A DNA stretch of 16,467 bases from Proteiniphilum sp. UBA5267 (GTDB lineage: Bacteria; Bacteroidota; Bacteroidia; Bacteroidales; Dysgonomonadaceae): NCBI GenBank assembly GCA_002411515.1, contig DHTF01000015.1, positions 18,773 to 35,239 on the forward strand, given 5' to 3'. The stretch's first letter is position 1; every line of letters begins with the position of its first letter. This document shows, piece after piece, positions 1 through 8,792 of the stretch. A model generated the notes under the pieces. That model saw only the letters and a list, made by a program, of their open reading frames with translations, did no database searches and had not been told where the DNA came from. The position numbers and the translations under genes were made by a program.

Positions 1-1200
1 TACCTGCAGACGCTCTACAACCTGGGGCCCGCACCGGAGCCGAACCTCACGGTACTCTGGTCGCAGCAGAGCCCCGAGAACTGGAAACGCTTCTGCGCAA
101 AAGTGTCGGTGGATACATCGGCCATCCAATATGAGAACGACGACCTGATGCGGCCGGACTATGGTGACGACTACGGCATTGCCTGTTGCGTATCGCCGAT
201 GAAGATCGGAAAGCAGATGCAGCTTTTTGGCGCACGTGCCAACCTGGCAAAGTGCCTTCTCTATGCAATTAACGGAGGGCGAGATGAGAAGTCGGGTGCC
301 CAGGTGGCTCCACTCTATGAGCCGATCACATCGGAGTACCTCGACTACGATGAGGTGATGGCGAAGTTTGAGCAGACGATGCGCTGGCTGGCGAAGGTCT
401 ACGTGAATGCGCTGAAGATCATTCACTACATGCACGACAAGTATGCTTACGAGGCGTTCGAGATGGCGCTGCACGATGGTGATGTGCAACGCATCAGGGC
501 AACGGGCATTGCGGGGCTCTCCATCGTGGCGGACTCGCTGGCGGCAATACGGGATACGCGGGTAAAGGTAATCCGTGACGAGCGGGGCATCGCTGTCGAC
601 TTTGAACGGGAGGGTGATTATGTGCCTTTTGGGAACAACGACGACCGCACGGACCAGATTGCAGTGGACATTACGAAGAAGTTCATGGGTTATCTGCGTC
701 AACATGAGACGTACCGCAATGCGACAGCGACGCAGTCGATCCTTACCATCACCTCGAATGTGGTCTACGGCAAGAAGACGGGTGCCACACCGGATGGTCG
801 TCCTGCCGGTACTCCCTTCGCGCCAGGTGCCAATCCGATGAATGGACGGGACCGCAAGGGGGCTGTGGCAGCGCTGGCATCGGTGGCGAAGCTGCCCTTC
901 CAGCATGCCCACGACGGGATTTCCTACACCTTCGCGGTGTCGCCGGGATCGCTGGGCAAGGATAAGGATATGCGGATTGCGAACTTGGTGGGGCTACTGG
1001 ATGGATACTTCACTTTCGACGGGGGACAGCACCTGAACGTGAATGTCTTCGACAAGGAGCTGTTGCTTGATGCGATGGCGCATCCGGAGAACTATCCGCA
1101 ACTGACTATCCGGGTATCGGGATATGCGGTGAACTTCATCAAGCTTACAAAGGAACAGCAGCTGGATGTGATTTCAAGGACGATCAATCAGACGTTATAA
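1..1200 (+). CDS. pflB: Pyruvate formate-lyase (formate C-acetyltransferase), 3' part
   Basis: The C-terminal 399 residues of a glycyl-radical enzyme; the gene starts upstream of the window, since the frame is open from base 1. The family converts pyruvate and CoA to acetyl-CoA and formate in the cytoplasm of fermenting anaerobes. Seen in the sequence: the adjacent catalytic cysteine pair in IACCVSPM (codons at 184-189), matching Cys418-Cys419 of the E. coli enzyme, and the C-terminal glycyl-radical motif RVSGYAV (radical Gly codon at 1120-1122) followed by [13 protein letters not shown], all strongly conserved in true PFL. The CC pair and close match to PFL argue against a glycerol dehydratase or choline lyase paralogue. 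The stop codon is directly followed by the start of the activase gene, so the two are surely co-transcribed. A GTG at 103 is not a real start because coding similarity runs on upstream of it. Confidence 0.97.
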   Translation, partial: YLQTLYNLGPAPEPNLTVLWSQQSPENWKRFCAKVSVDTSAIQYENDDLMRPDYGDDYGIACCVSPMKIGKQMQLFGARANLAKCLLYAINGGRDEKSGAQVAPLYEPITSEYLDYDEVMAKFEQTMRWLAKVYVNALKIIHYMHDKYAYEAFEMALHDGDVQRIRATGIAGLSIVADSLAAIRDTRVKVIRDERGIAVDFEREGDYVPFGNNDDRTDQIAVDITKKFMGYLRQHETYRNATATQSILTITSNVVYGKKTGATPDGRPAGTPFAPGANPMNGRDRKGAVAALASVAKLPFQHAHDGISYTFAVSPGSLGKDKDMRIANLVGLLDGYFTFDGGQHLNVNVFDKELLLDAMAHPENYPQLTIRVSGYAVNFIKLTKEQQLDVISRTINQTL

Positions 1201-1908
1201 GTGGTAGGAAATATTCATTCTCTGGAGAGCTTCGGTACGGTGGACGGCCCTGGAATACGCTTCGTGGTATTCATGCAGGGCTGTCCGCTGCGTTGCCTCT
1301 ATTGCCATAATCCGGACAGCTGGGACAGCAAACAGAGGGGGCAGTACCAGCTATCGCCGGAGGAGCTGCTGGCGGAGGTGATGCGCTACAAGAACTTTAT
1401 CGCACGGGGTGGGGTGACCGTCACGGGTGGAGAGCCTCTGATGCAGGCGGAGTTCGTGAAGGAGTTCTTCCTGCATTGCCGGGAGGCTGGGATTCACACA
1501 GCGCTGGATACGTCGGGGGCTATCTTTACGCCGGCCGTGCGGGAGACGCTGGATGTAACTGACCTGGTGCTGCTCGACATCAAATCGATTGACCCGATAC
1601 AGCATAAGGCACTGACCGGGGCTAAGCAGGATAACACGTTGCGGTGCCTCGATTATTTGGAGGAGCAACAAATTCCCGTCTGGATACGCCACGTCCTGGT
1701 GCCAGGATGGACGGACGACGATGGACTGCTGCAACGATTGGCGGACTTCCTGCGACCTTACAAGTGTATTGAGAAAGTGGAGCTGTTGCCATATCATACC
1801 ATGGGCACACGCAAATATGAACAGATGGGAATGGATTACCCGTTGAAAGATACACCGCCGCTCTCCGCGGAACGATTGAAGAGGGCCCAGGAGATTTTGG
1901 GGATGTAA
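1201..1908 (+). CDS. pflA: Pyruvate formate-lyase activating enzyme (radical SAM)
   Basis: A 235-residue radical SAM enzyme that installs the glycyl radical on pyruvate formate-lyase using S-adenosylmethionine and a [4Fe-4S] cluster. The cluster motif CX3CX2C is present as CPLRCLYC (Cys28, Cys32, Cys35), preceded by the family signature GTVDGPGIRFVVF and followed by the SAM-binding GGEP motif at residues 76-79. Length is close to the 246 residues of E. coli PflA. The start must be the GTG at 1201: the pflB stop TAA (1198-1200) lies immediately upstream in the same frame, and the N-terminus VGNIHSLESFGTVDG aligns with the start of known PflA proteins. There is no intergenic base and no good Shine-Dalgarno, so translation is probably coupled to pflB termination. 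Confidence 0.96.
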   Translation: MVGNIHSLESFGTVDGPGIRFVVFMQGCPLRCLYCHNPDSWDSKQRGQYQLSPEELLAEVMRYKNFIARGGVTVTGGEPLMQAEFVKEFFLHCREAGIHTALDTSGAIFTPAVRETLDVTDLVLLDIKSIDPIQHKALTGAKQDNTLRCLDYLEEQQIPVWIRHVLVPGWTDDDGLLQRLADFLRPYKCIEKVELLPYHTMGTRKYEQMGMDYPLKDTPPLSAERLKRAQEILGM

Positions 1909-1968
1909 GCTGTAAGCTGTATGCGTTCAGCTATCAGCATGCATAAAATGAAACAATCCTTAATCATC

Positions 1969-2014
1969 ATACCAACACAACCATATATCATATACCAACA
2001 CAGCCATACATCAT
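1969..2014 (+). repeat. Two tandem 23-nt direct repeats upstream of susC
   Basis: Positions 1969-1991 and 1992-2014 are adjacent copies of the same 23-nt unit, beginning ATACCAACACA and ending ATCAT, with 21 of 23 bases identical (differences at unit positions 12 and 18). Because 23 is not a multiple of three, this is not a coding repeat. It lies about 190-230 nt before the SusC start codon. It could be a paired regulator-binding site or a simple slippage duplication. Confidence 0.75.
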
Positions 2015-2126
2015 TGAATCAACACATTGTCCTTTTTTCTCATTACCACATCATCCTATCAACCAGTAATTTGAGCGATTTTTTTCATTTTTTGATACAT
2101 TATTTGTATGCTTAGATGAGAATGAT

Positions 2127-2140
2127 ATACAATTTTGTAT
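2127..2140. promoter_or_regulatory. Short dyad ATACAA-TT-TTGTAT
   Basis: A perfect 6-bp inverted repeat with a 2-nt spacer, 61 nt before the SusC start codon. Its size and place suit an operator for a dimeric regulator or part of the 5' untranslated region. In DNA this AT-rich it could also occur by chance, so confidence is low. Confidence 0.3.
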
Positions 2141-2200
2141 AAAATATTAAAAACATAGTTTTTTTTAATTTTAGCAACTGTATAAATTAAATTTTGGTTT

Positions 2201-5200
2201 ATGAATTACATGAAAAAACGAACGAAAGGCGACATAGGTCGATCCTTCCATTTAAAAAAATCAATGCATGCAGCGCTTCTTTTTTTCTTCCTGGCACTTA
2301 CGCTACCAGGATGGGCCTCATTGGAGAAGGCTGAGGTTCAGCAGTCCAGAAGGGACATCACCGGGGTTGTGACAGATACCCAGGGCGAACCGTTGCCGGG
2401 TGTGACCGTACAGGTGGTGGGGCGCCAGGGTGGCGTCATCACAGATGCCGACGGAAACTACTCCATTCAGGCTGCCACGGGGGAAGAGGTCCGTTTCCAA
2501 TATGTGGGAATGAGGGCGCTGACTTCGAAAGTGGGTACAGGTTCCGTCATGAATGTGGTCATGCAGGAAGATGTAGAGCTGCTGGATGAAGTGACCATTA
2601 CTGCTTTTGCCACACAAAAAAAGGAGAGTGTGGTGTCATCAATAGAAACCATTAATCCCAAGGAGCTGAGGGTGCCTTCGAGCAACCTCACGACGGCTCT
2701 CGCAGGACGCCTGGCAGGGGTAATCTCTTACCAGCGCAGCGGTGAGCCAGGAAACGACAATGCACAGTTCTTCGTGCGTGGTGTCACCACCTTTGGTTAT
2801 GCCAGTAGCCCTCTGATCCTGCTCGACGGGTTTGAGGTGAGCTCGACCGACCTGGCAAGGGTGGATCCGGATAACATTGAACAGTTTGCCGTGCTCAAGG
2901 ATGCCACCGCAGCCGCGCTCTACGGATCGAAAGGCGCCAACGGGGTGATCATGGTCACGACCAAGAAAGGTGTGGCCGGTAAGCCAAAGATCTCGGTACG
3001 CTTGGACGGACGCCTCTCTATGCCGACCAAAGTGCTGGAGACAGTGGATGGTGTAACCTATATGAAGTTGTATAATGAGGCGCAGTTTAATGACAACCCG
3101 TTGCTGTCGCCCTACTACTCTGCACAGAAGATTCAAAATACCCAGGATGGCCTCAACGAGTATGCTTATCCCAACCTCGACTGGTATGACATCATGTTCA
3201 AGCCGAGCACCTTCAATCAGCATTACAACATGAACATATCGGGTGGGGGTACCGTGGTGAAATATTATCTGTCGGTTTCTTACGACAAGGATACCGGTAT
3301 CCTGAAGGACAACAAGCTGAACAACTTCAAGAATAATATCGACATCGATCGTTTTAATATTCTGGCCAACATCTCGATGGATCTGACGGAAACGACGAAA
3401 ATGGACATCAACATGAACTCCATCTTTGAAAACTTTACCGGACCCCTCGACAACACAAATGATATTTTTGCCAGTGTGGTGGCAACCAACCCGGTGGAGT
3501 TCCCCAAATTCTACCTGCCGGATGAAAAGAATGCCTATGTGAAACACACGCTCTTCGGATCGGATGCCACCGGTACCATGGTGAACCCTTATGCACGCAT
3601 GGTACGTGGTTATAAAGATGGATCAATGGGCCGCATCACCTCACAGTTTTCGCTCGATCAGGATATGGGGAATATGCTGGAGGGGCTGATGGCTCGTGCC
3701 AAGGTGTCAATCAAGAACGATAACCGTTATGAAAACTTCCGCAGTTATGATCCTTACCTGTACAACATCAAAAGTTATGATGAATTTACCGATACCTATG
3801 TACTCCAGCAGGTGCACAAGGGTACCGATGCGTTGAGCAATCCCTCCATTGAACGTAGCGGCGAGTTTCGCATCTATATGGAAGGTGGACTCACTTATTC
3901 CAATACATTGAACGACATTCACGACCTGAGTGGGTTGGTGATTTATACCCAGGAGGAGTTGAAGAATACCGGTATCTGGAGGGAAGATGACAAGACCATT
4001 CAACGTACCCTGCCACAGCGGAACCAGGGTATCCGTGCCCGGTTAAATTACGGGCTGATGGAGAAATACCTCGCAGAAGTGAGTCTTACCTACACCGGAT
4101 CGGAAAAGTTCGACCGGTCGCATCGTTGGGGTCTCTTCCCTGCATTGGGATTGGGATACATCGTCTCAAACGAACCCTTCTGGGAGCCACTCGAAAATGT
4201 GCTTCCCGGATTTAAGTTGAAGTACTCTTGGGGTAAGGTGGGGAACGATCAGATTGCTGGTGCTGCCGATCGCTTCTTCTTCCTCTCCGATATTGGCAGT
4301 GGCGGAGGCTACCGTTGGGGAAGAGATTTCAACTCCAACTACGGCGGATTCAATATCAACCGTTATGCCAATCCGATGATCACCTGGGAGATTGCCTTGA
4401 AACAGAATGTGGGCTTCGAACTGGATATCTTTAAGAACCGTGCCGTGAAACTGATCATGGAGTATTTCTCCGAGAACAGACGACAGATTTATCAGGCTCG
4501 TGCCAACCTGCCGGCCACCATGGGGCTTACCAGCAACGTGTATGGCAACGTGGGTGAGGTGAAGAGCGGCGGCTTTGACGGGTCTATCGATATAAACCAC
4601 TCTTTCAATCGGGATACCTGGATGACAGGCCGGTTTAATTTTACCTATGCACGCAATGAGTATGTGGAGAATGAAGAGCCGGAATACCGCTGGAAATACC
4701 TCAGTGACATCGGATGGCCCATCAATACCTGGAAAGGCTTTATTGCTGAACGCCTCTTTATCGATGAGGCTGATGTGAAAAATTCACCCCTGCAGGAGTT
4801 GGGAAGCGTGCCACAGGCGGGTGACATCAAGTACAAGGATATCAACGGCGACGGTCGCGTGAACGACGACGACCAGGTGCACATCGGTTATCCCACCGTG
4901 CCGGAGATAAACTACGGCTTCGGTCTGTCGGCCGGTCACAAGAACTTCGACATATCCACCTTCTTTCAGGGCCAGGCCCGGGTATCCTTCTTTATCGACC
5001 CCAACGGAAAAAGAGACAACCCCGATAGATTCGGTATCGCTCCCTTTGTGGGACACCGTGGCGCGCTCAAGATCATTGCCGACGATCACTGGAATGCCAA
5101 TAATCCGGTATCGCAGGCTTTCTGGCCACGCCTCTCGGCTTCGCTGAACCAGAATAACAGTCGCCAAAACTCTACCTGGTGGTTGCGTAACGGAAGTTTC

Positions 5201-5401
5201 TTACGTATGAAGACACTGGAAGTAGGGTATACTTTCCCGAAAAGCTGGTTCCAACCAGCGGGGGTAGTACGTATCTACTTCACTGGACAAAATCTTTTCG
5301 CTATATCCGATTTCAAGTTGTGGGATCCGGAAATGACAGGAAACGGACTTGCTTATCCGTTGCAGCGGGTGTATAACGTGGGACTGAATGTCACATTCTA
5401 A
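2201..5401 (+). CDS. SusC/RagA-family TonB-linked outer-membrane transporter
   Basis: A 1066-residue TonB-dependent beta-barrel that imports ligands captured by its SusD partner across the outer membrane. Visible parts: a signal peptide with a long basic N-region and hydrophobic core at about residues 23-36 (start ATG 2201, with a possible alternative Met at residue 4); a carboxypeptidase-regulatory-like domain at about 52-122 (DITGVVTDTQGEPLPGV); a TonB-box-like linker around 123-142 (LLDEVTITAF); and the plug at about 150-257 with the SusC hallmarks LILLDG and LKDATAAALYGSKGANGVI (231-250). The rest is barrel, ending in a typical aromatic C-terminus (NVTF). There is no secretin/STN domain, so it does not look like a FecR/sigma-factor signalling transducer. 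It is the first gene of a four-gene operon. The substrate cannot be read from the sequence; a glycan is the usual cargo, but RagA-type homologues import peptides. Confidence 0.95.
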   Translation: MNYMKKRTKGDIGRSFHLKKSMHAALLFFFLALTLPGWASLEKAEVQQSRRDITGVVTDTQGEPLPGVTVQVVGRQGGVITDADGNYSIQAATGEEVRFQYVGMRALTSKVGTGSVMNVVMQEDVELLDEVTITAFATQKKESVVSSIETINPKELRVPSSNLTTALAGRLAGVISYQRSGEPGNDNAQFFVRGVTTFGYASSPLILLDGFEVSSTDLARVDPDNIEQFAVLKDATAAALYGSKGANGVIMVTTKKGVAGKPKISVRLDGRLSMPTKVLETVDGVTYMKLYNEAQFNDNPLLSPYYSAQKIQNTQDGLNEYAYPNLDWYDIMFKPSTFNQHYNMNISGGGTVVKYYLSVSYDKDTGILKDNKLNNFKNNIDIDRFNILANISMDLTETTKMDINMNSIFENFTGPLDNTNDIFASVVATNPVEFPKFYLPDEKNAYVKHTLFGSDATGTMVNPYARMVRGYKDGSMGRITSQFSLDQDMGNMLEGLMARAKVSIKNDNRYENFRSYDPYLYNIKSYDEFTDTYVLQQVHKGTDALSNPSIERSGEFRIYMEGGLTYSNTLNDIHDLSGLVIYTQEELKNTGIWREDDKTIQRTLPQRNQGIRARLNYGLMEKYLAEVSLTYTGSEKFDRSHRWGLFPALGLGYIVSNEPFWEPLENVLPGFKLKYSWGKVGNDQIAGAADRFFFLSDIGSGGGYRWGRDFNSNYGGFNINRYANPMITWEIALKQNVGFELDIFKNRAVKLIMEYFSENRRQIYQARANLPATMGLTSNVYGNVGEVKSGGFDGSIDINHSFNRDTWMTGRFNFTYARNEYVENEEPEYRWKYLSDIGWPINTWKGFIAERLFIDEADVKNSPLQELGSVPQAGDIKYKDINGDGRVNDDDQVHIGYPTVPEINYGFGLSAGHKNFDISTFFQGQARVSFFIDPNGKRDNPDRFGIAPFVGHRGALKIIADDHWNANNPVSQAFWPRLSASLNQNNSRQNSTWWLRNGSFLRMKTLEVGYTFPKSWFQPAGVVRIYFTGQNLFAISDFKLWDPEMTGNGLAYPLQRVYNVGLNVTF

Positions 5402-5432
5402 TGAACCAATTAAAATAAATAAATCGTATCGC

Positions 5433-7394
5433 ATGAAATCAAAAATATTTATCATCAGTACGCTCATCGTGCTTTCGACGTTGTTGCCCGGGTGCGACTT
5501 CCTGGATATTGTGCCGGATAACACCGTGCAGGTAGGAAGCCTCTTTGAGAATCGCGAAAAAGCCCTCGGCGCACTCTCTACCTGTTATCGCTATATGCCC
5601 AATTATGAGAAATTACACGAGTCGATGACCCTTGCCGGCGACGAGTGGGTAGGACGCCTCGATGCCGACCATGGCGAGAACAGGGGCCTGCTCCGTGGCA
5701 TGCAGCTGATGCGCGGCTGGAACAACTCAAACGACCCCATCCTGAACTATTGGTCGGGGGGCGGCGGTGCTACTTCCCTCTATCAGGGTATACGTGTCTG
5801 CAACATTTTCTTTGAGAATATCGAAGGGGTACCCGACATCACGCCGGCTGAGAAGGCCGACTGGATTGCGCAGGTGAAGATACTGAAAGCATATTATCAC
5901 TTCTTCCTGATCCGTCTCTATGGTCCCATCGTGATTGCCGACAAAAACCTGGAGCCTTTCTCTCCCGTAGATGAGGTACGCCAGGAACGTCAGACTGTGG
6001 ACTCATGCTTCAACTACGTACTCAACAGCATCGACGAGGTGCTCTTTGATGCCAACGGAAGCCCGCGTACCGAACTCTCGGTAGAACGGGAAAGCGCCTT
6101 CCTGGGACAGGTGGATCAGATCAACGCGCGCGCTATCAAGGCACAGGTGCTGATCACAAGGGCGAGTCCGCTCTTTAACGGTAATACCGAGTACTTCAGT
6201 AACTTCCGGAACAAGGCTGGTGATACCTACTTCCCGATGACCTATGACCCGGAGAAATGGAAAGAGGCCCTTGACGGTATTAAGGATGCGATTGACTATG
6301 CAGAAGCTAGAGGAAAGAAACTTTTTACCTTTACCGGTCAGCCTAAATTCTGGGATGTGGAAAACTTCGAGGAGTCGGAGATCATCCAGTATGCCTACAA
6401 CAAACGCTTCTCCATCGTACAGGGATGGAACGACGAACTGCTGTGGGGCTACTCAGGACTCGACTATGAAGGACAAGGGGGCTTTGCCCACGCTACCAAC
6501 ATGCGTTCGGTAGCCGATCCCACACAGGCTGGCTACGCATGGCAGTGGCTGGGTGCCGATTATCGCATGGATGAACTGTTCTATTCAAAAAATGGGGTAC
6601 CCATTGAAGAGGACAAAACTTATGATTATGATAACCGTTTGCAGATTACAGAGATACCTGATGATAACTACCACAAGGGTTATATGCAGGTGGGTGAAAA
6701 GACCATTCGTTTGCACCTGAACCGTGAGCCGCGCTTTTATGCATGGATGGTAGTGGACAGAAGCGTATGGCGCACCCATGACCTGGCCAACGACGTGAAG
6801 ATGCGCTACAACGAGTTTCCTGGTGGACGGGGCGCACAGCATACCACCGACTTTTACTGGACGGGCATTGGCGTGAAAAAGCTGGTACATCCTGAATCGG
6901 GTACCGGCCACTGGGCGCGCGTGGTGAAGTTCCCATATCCCATTCTCCGCCTCTCGGATCTCTACCTGATGTATGCGGAAGCTTATAACGAGTACAACGG
7001 TCCTGGACAGCCGGCTTACGAGTATCTGAACAGGATCCGTGCCGTGGGTGGCCTGCAGCCGATTGAAGCAGTATGGAGTGACGCGTCGATTGTGAAAACT
7101 CCTGGTAAACACGCCACCAAAGAGGGTCTTCGCGACATCATTCACCGTGAAAGGATGATCGAGCTCTCCTTTGAAGGGCACCGTTATTTTGATATCCTGC
7201 GCTGGAAGGAGGCCGACCGTTACTTCCTCTCACCGGTAAAGGGGTTCAATACCACGGGTGTGGATCCCGAACAATTTTATGTGCTGATGACATTGCAGCC
7301 ACGTCGCTGGCAAACACCACGCGATTACCTGATGCCACTGCCGCTGTCGGACATCAACCGCAATCCTAACTTAGTACAAAACCCTGGATGGTAA
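5433..7394 (+). CDS. SusD/RagB-family surface lipoprotein
   Basis: A 653-residue lipoprotein that forms the ligand-capturing lid over the upstream SusC-like barrel. The lipobox LLPGC puts the lipidated cysteine at residue 21. The helix segment ILKAYYHFFLIRLYGPIVI at about 150-168 is a SusD hallmark, as is the C-terminal RERMIELSFEGHRYFDILRW near residue 573. I chose ATG 5433 over an in-frame ATG at 5388: the earlier start would overlap susC and add 15 polar residues before the signal peptide, whereas 5433 gives a standard lipoprotein signal and a 31-nt spacing with an A-rich leader. At 653 residues it is somewhat long for the family (often 500-600). Surface export is inferred from the family and from acidic residues soon after the cysteine. 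Confidence 0.94.
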   Translation: MKSKIFIISTLIVLSTLLPGCDFLDIVPDNTVQVGSLFENREKALGALSTCYRYMPNYEKLHESMTLAGDEWVGRLDADHGENRGLLRGMQLMRGWNNSNDPILNYWSGGGGATSLYQGIRVCNIFFENIEGVPDITPAEKADWIAQVKILKAYYHFFLIRLYGPIVIADKNLEPFSPVDEVRQERQTVDSCFNYVLNSIDEVLFDANGSPRTELSVERESAFLGQVDQINARAIKAQVLITRASPLFNGNTEYFSNFRNKAGDTYFPMTYDPEKWKEALDGIKDAIDYAEARGKKLFTFTGQPKFWDVENFEESEIIQYAYNKRFSIVQGWNDELLWGYSGLDYEGQGGFAHATNMRSVADPTQAGYAWQWLGADYRMDELFYSKNGVPIEEDKTYDYDNRLQITEIPDDNYHKGYMQVGEKTIRLHLNREPRFYAWMVVDRSVWRTHDLANDVKMRYNEFPGGRGAQHTTDFYWTGIGVKKLVHPESGTGHWARVVKFPYPILRLSDLYLMYAEAYNEYNGPGQPAYEYLNRIRAVGGLQPIEAVWSDASIVKTPGKHATKEGLRDIIHRERMIELSFEGHRYFDILRWKEADRYFLSPVKGFNTTGVDPEQFYVLMTLQPRRWQTPRDYLMPLPLSDINRNPNLVQNPGW

Positions 7395-7416
7395 TCCTGT
7401 AATAGTTTTTAATCAT

Positions 7417-8757
7417 ATGAAACGAAACAATATAATCTTTTTATCGCTGCTTGCGACAATGGCAGCACTCTTTTCGCTGAACAGCTGCGAGGATGAAGCA
7501 TCAGGCGATACAACGCCTCCAGCTAAAGTAACCAATGTGATCTTTACTCCGCAATTTGGAGGTGGTTACTTCACCTACACCGCTCCTGCAGATGAGGATT
7601 TCCTCTATACCCGTGCCGAGTATACCATTGACACCGGCGCCAAAATCTCCAAAACCAGCAGTGTCTATTCTGACACCCTTTTCATTGAAGGCTTTGGACA
7701 GGAGAAGGAATATGAGGTGAATATATTCTCGGTGGACCGTAATAACAATCAATCCGAAGCCATAAGCATGAAAGTGACACCCCTCGCTCCCACCACAATG
7801 GCTGTGCTGGAGACCGTGCAGGTGCTGCCGGGATTCTCGTCGCTGGTTGTGGACTGGACAAATTTGCAGGAGAAGAATGTGACCATCTTTGTGAGGGTAA
7901 AAACAGGGACTACTGAAGCTACCAAGATTTATGCATCCAACCTGATCAAGGATCGCTTTATGATTGACGGACTGAAAGGTGAACCCCATGAGGTGTCGGT
8001 ATATATCAAGGATACCTACGAGAACCAGACCGAAGAGAAGAGCTTTGGCACGGTCACACCCCATATTGACGGACCCATATCTAAAAAAACATGGTCGTTC
8101 CTGCGTGACCAGCTGCTCTATGGCAACCGCTGGGACTATAACAGTGACCCCAACCCATTTGAACAGGAGCCTTTTGAAGAGTTTAAGGGCACCTACCGCA
8201 AGGACAGCATGATGAACGCTCCCATGTCGCATGTGGAAGGACGTATCGAGAAGTTTTGGGACAATGAATATGACTATGAACCCAAACTGAACCTCAACTA
8301 CTTCAACACGGGACAGGTGAGCTATCCTTTCTCCTATTTTATCGACCTGGGAAGGGAAGTCAAGGGCAGTCGCTTCAAGGTGTGGCAACGCAACGCCTGG
8401 GGTATGCTCTACGGCGGAGAGAACGTGGAGATCTGGGAGATCTGGATCAGTGACGACAAGGATGCGTCCGATGGCGTATTCGACGGTTGGGAGCTGGTGG
8501 GCCGCTACCGCCTTATTCAACCTTCCAACGTGATCGAGGCCCGCAATGAAGCCCGCAATGGACATGAATATATCTTCTATCCCGAAAATCCGCAGTTCAC
8601 CAAACCATTCCGATACTTGCGTTACAAGGGTATCAAACAATTTGGAGGTGGAAACTCGGGCTGTACTTCTGAGATCACTGTCTTTGGTACCGAAGCCGAT
8701 GGAACGATTATTGAGGACCCTGAAACGCTCACTGGCGTACGCGAGGGATGGGAATAA
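7417..8757 (+). CDS. DUF4959/DUF5126/DUF5000-type lipoprotein of a SusCD operon
   Basis: A 446-residue predicted surface lipoprotein. The lipobox is SLNSC, with Cys24 followed by the acidic EDE that is typical of Bacteroidota surface-export signals. After it comes a fibronectin-like beta domain at about 31-122 (DTTPPAKVTNV, then FSVDRNNNQSEA), matching DUF4959. A second beta domain at about 125-215 resembles DUF5126. A discoidin-like C-terminal domain at about 230-432, ending FTKPFRYLRYKGIKQFGGG plus SEITVFG, matches DUF5000. Assignments are from remembered family patterns, not a search. It begins 22 nt after the SusD stop, so it is in the same operon. Such proteins commonly sit behind SusCD and are presumed glycan- or surface-binding; the ligand is unknown. 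Confidence 0.88.
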   Translation: MKRNNIIFLSLLATMAALFSLNSCEDEASGDTTPPAKVTNVIFTPQFGGGYFTYTAPADEDFLYTRAEYTIDTGAKISKTSSVYSDTLFIEGFGQEKEYEVNIFSVDRNNNQSEAISMKVTPLAPTTMAVLETVQVLPGFSSLVVDWTNLQEKNVTIFVRVKTGTTEATKIYASNLIKDRFMIDGLKGEPHEVSVYIKDTYENQTEEKSFGTVTPHIDGPISKKTWSFLRDQLLYGNRWDYNSDPNPFEQEPFEEFKGTYRKDSMMNAPMSHVEGRIEKFWDNEYDYEPKLNLNYFNTGQVSYPFSYFIDLGREVKGSRFKVWQRNAWGMLYGGENVEIWEIWISDDKDASDGVFDGWELVGRYRLIQPSNVIEARNEARNGHEYIFYPENPQFTKPFRYLRYKGIKQFGGGNSGCTSEITVFGTEADGTIIEDPETLTGVREGWE

Positions 8758-8792
8758 GGAATGGTAATCATCAAAAATAAACTTATAAACAT

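Larger units (their letters stand above)
1909..2200. promoter_or_regulatory. AT-rich intergenic leader before the susCD operon
   Basis: A 292-nt gap that must hold the pflBA transcript end and the promoter of the SusC operon. It is far more AT-rich than the flanking genes, with T-runs around 2080-2096 and 2159-2166. I found no perfect match to the Bacteroidota -7 element TAnnTTTG. Near matches with wrong spacing occur at about 2072-2078 and 2189-2197. No convincing hairpin terminator for pflBA is visible. It contains two tandem 23-nt repeats and a short dyad, listed separately. A 64-codon open frame across it is rejected as non-coding. Confidence 0.6.

Noticed and set aside
1969..2014. A CRISPR-like array
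   Set aside because: Only two copies exist and they abut with no spacer, so it is a tandem duplication.
1921..2115. A 64-codon plus-strand open frame in the leader before susC
   Set aside because: It is low-complexity, spans the two 23-nt repeats out of frame, and looks like AT-rich DNA that happens to lack stops.
2639..3547. A 302-codon open frame on the minus strand inside the first susC gene
   Set aside because: It lies wholly opposite a well-supported SusC gene, has no signal or domain I recognise, and its composition is that of an antisense shadow.
7501..8640. A 379-codon open frame on the minus strand opposite the DUF4959-type gene
   Set aside because: The plus strand has a lipoprotein signal, domain patterns and operon context; the minus frame has none and is His/Val/Ile-rich, as expected of antisense sequence.
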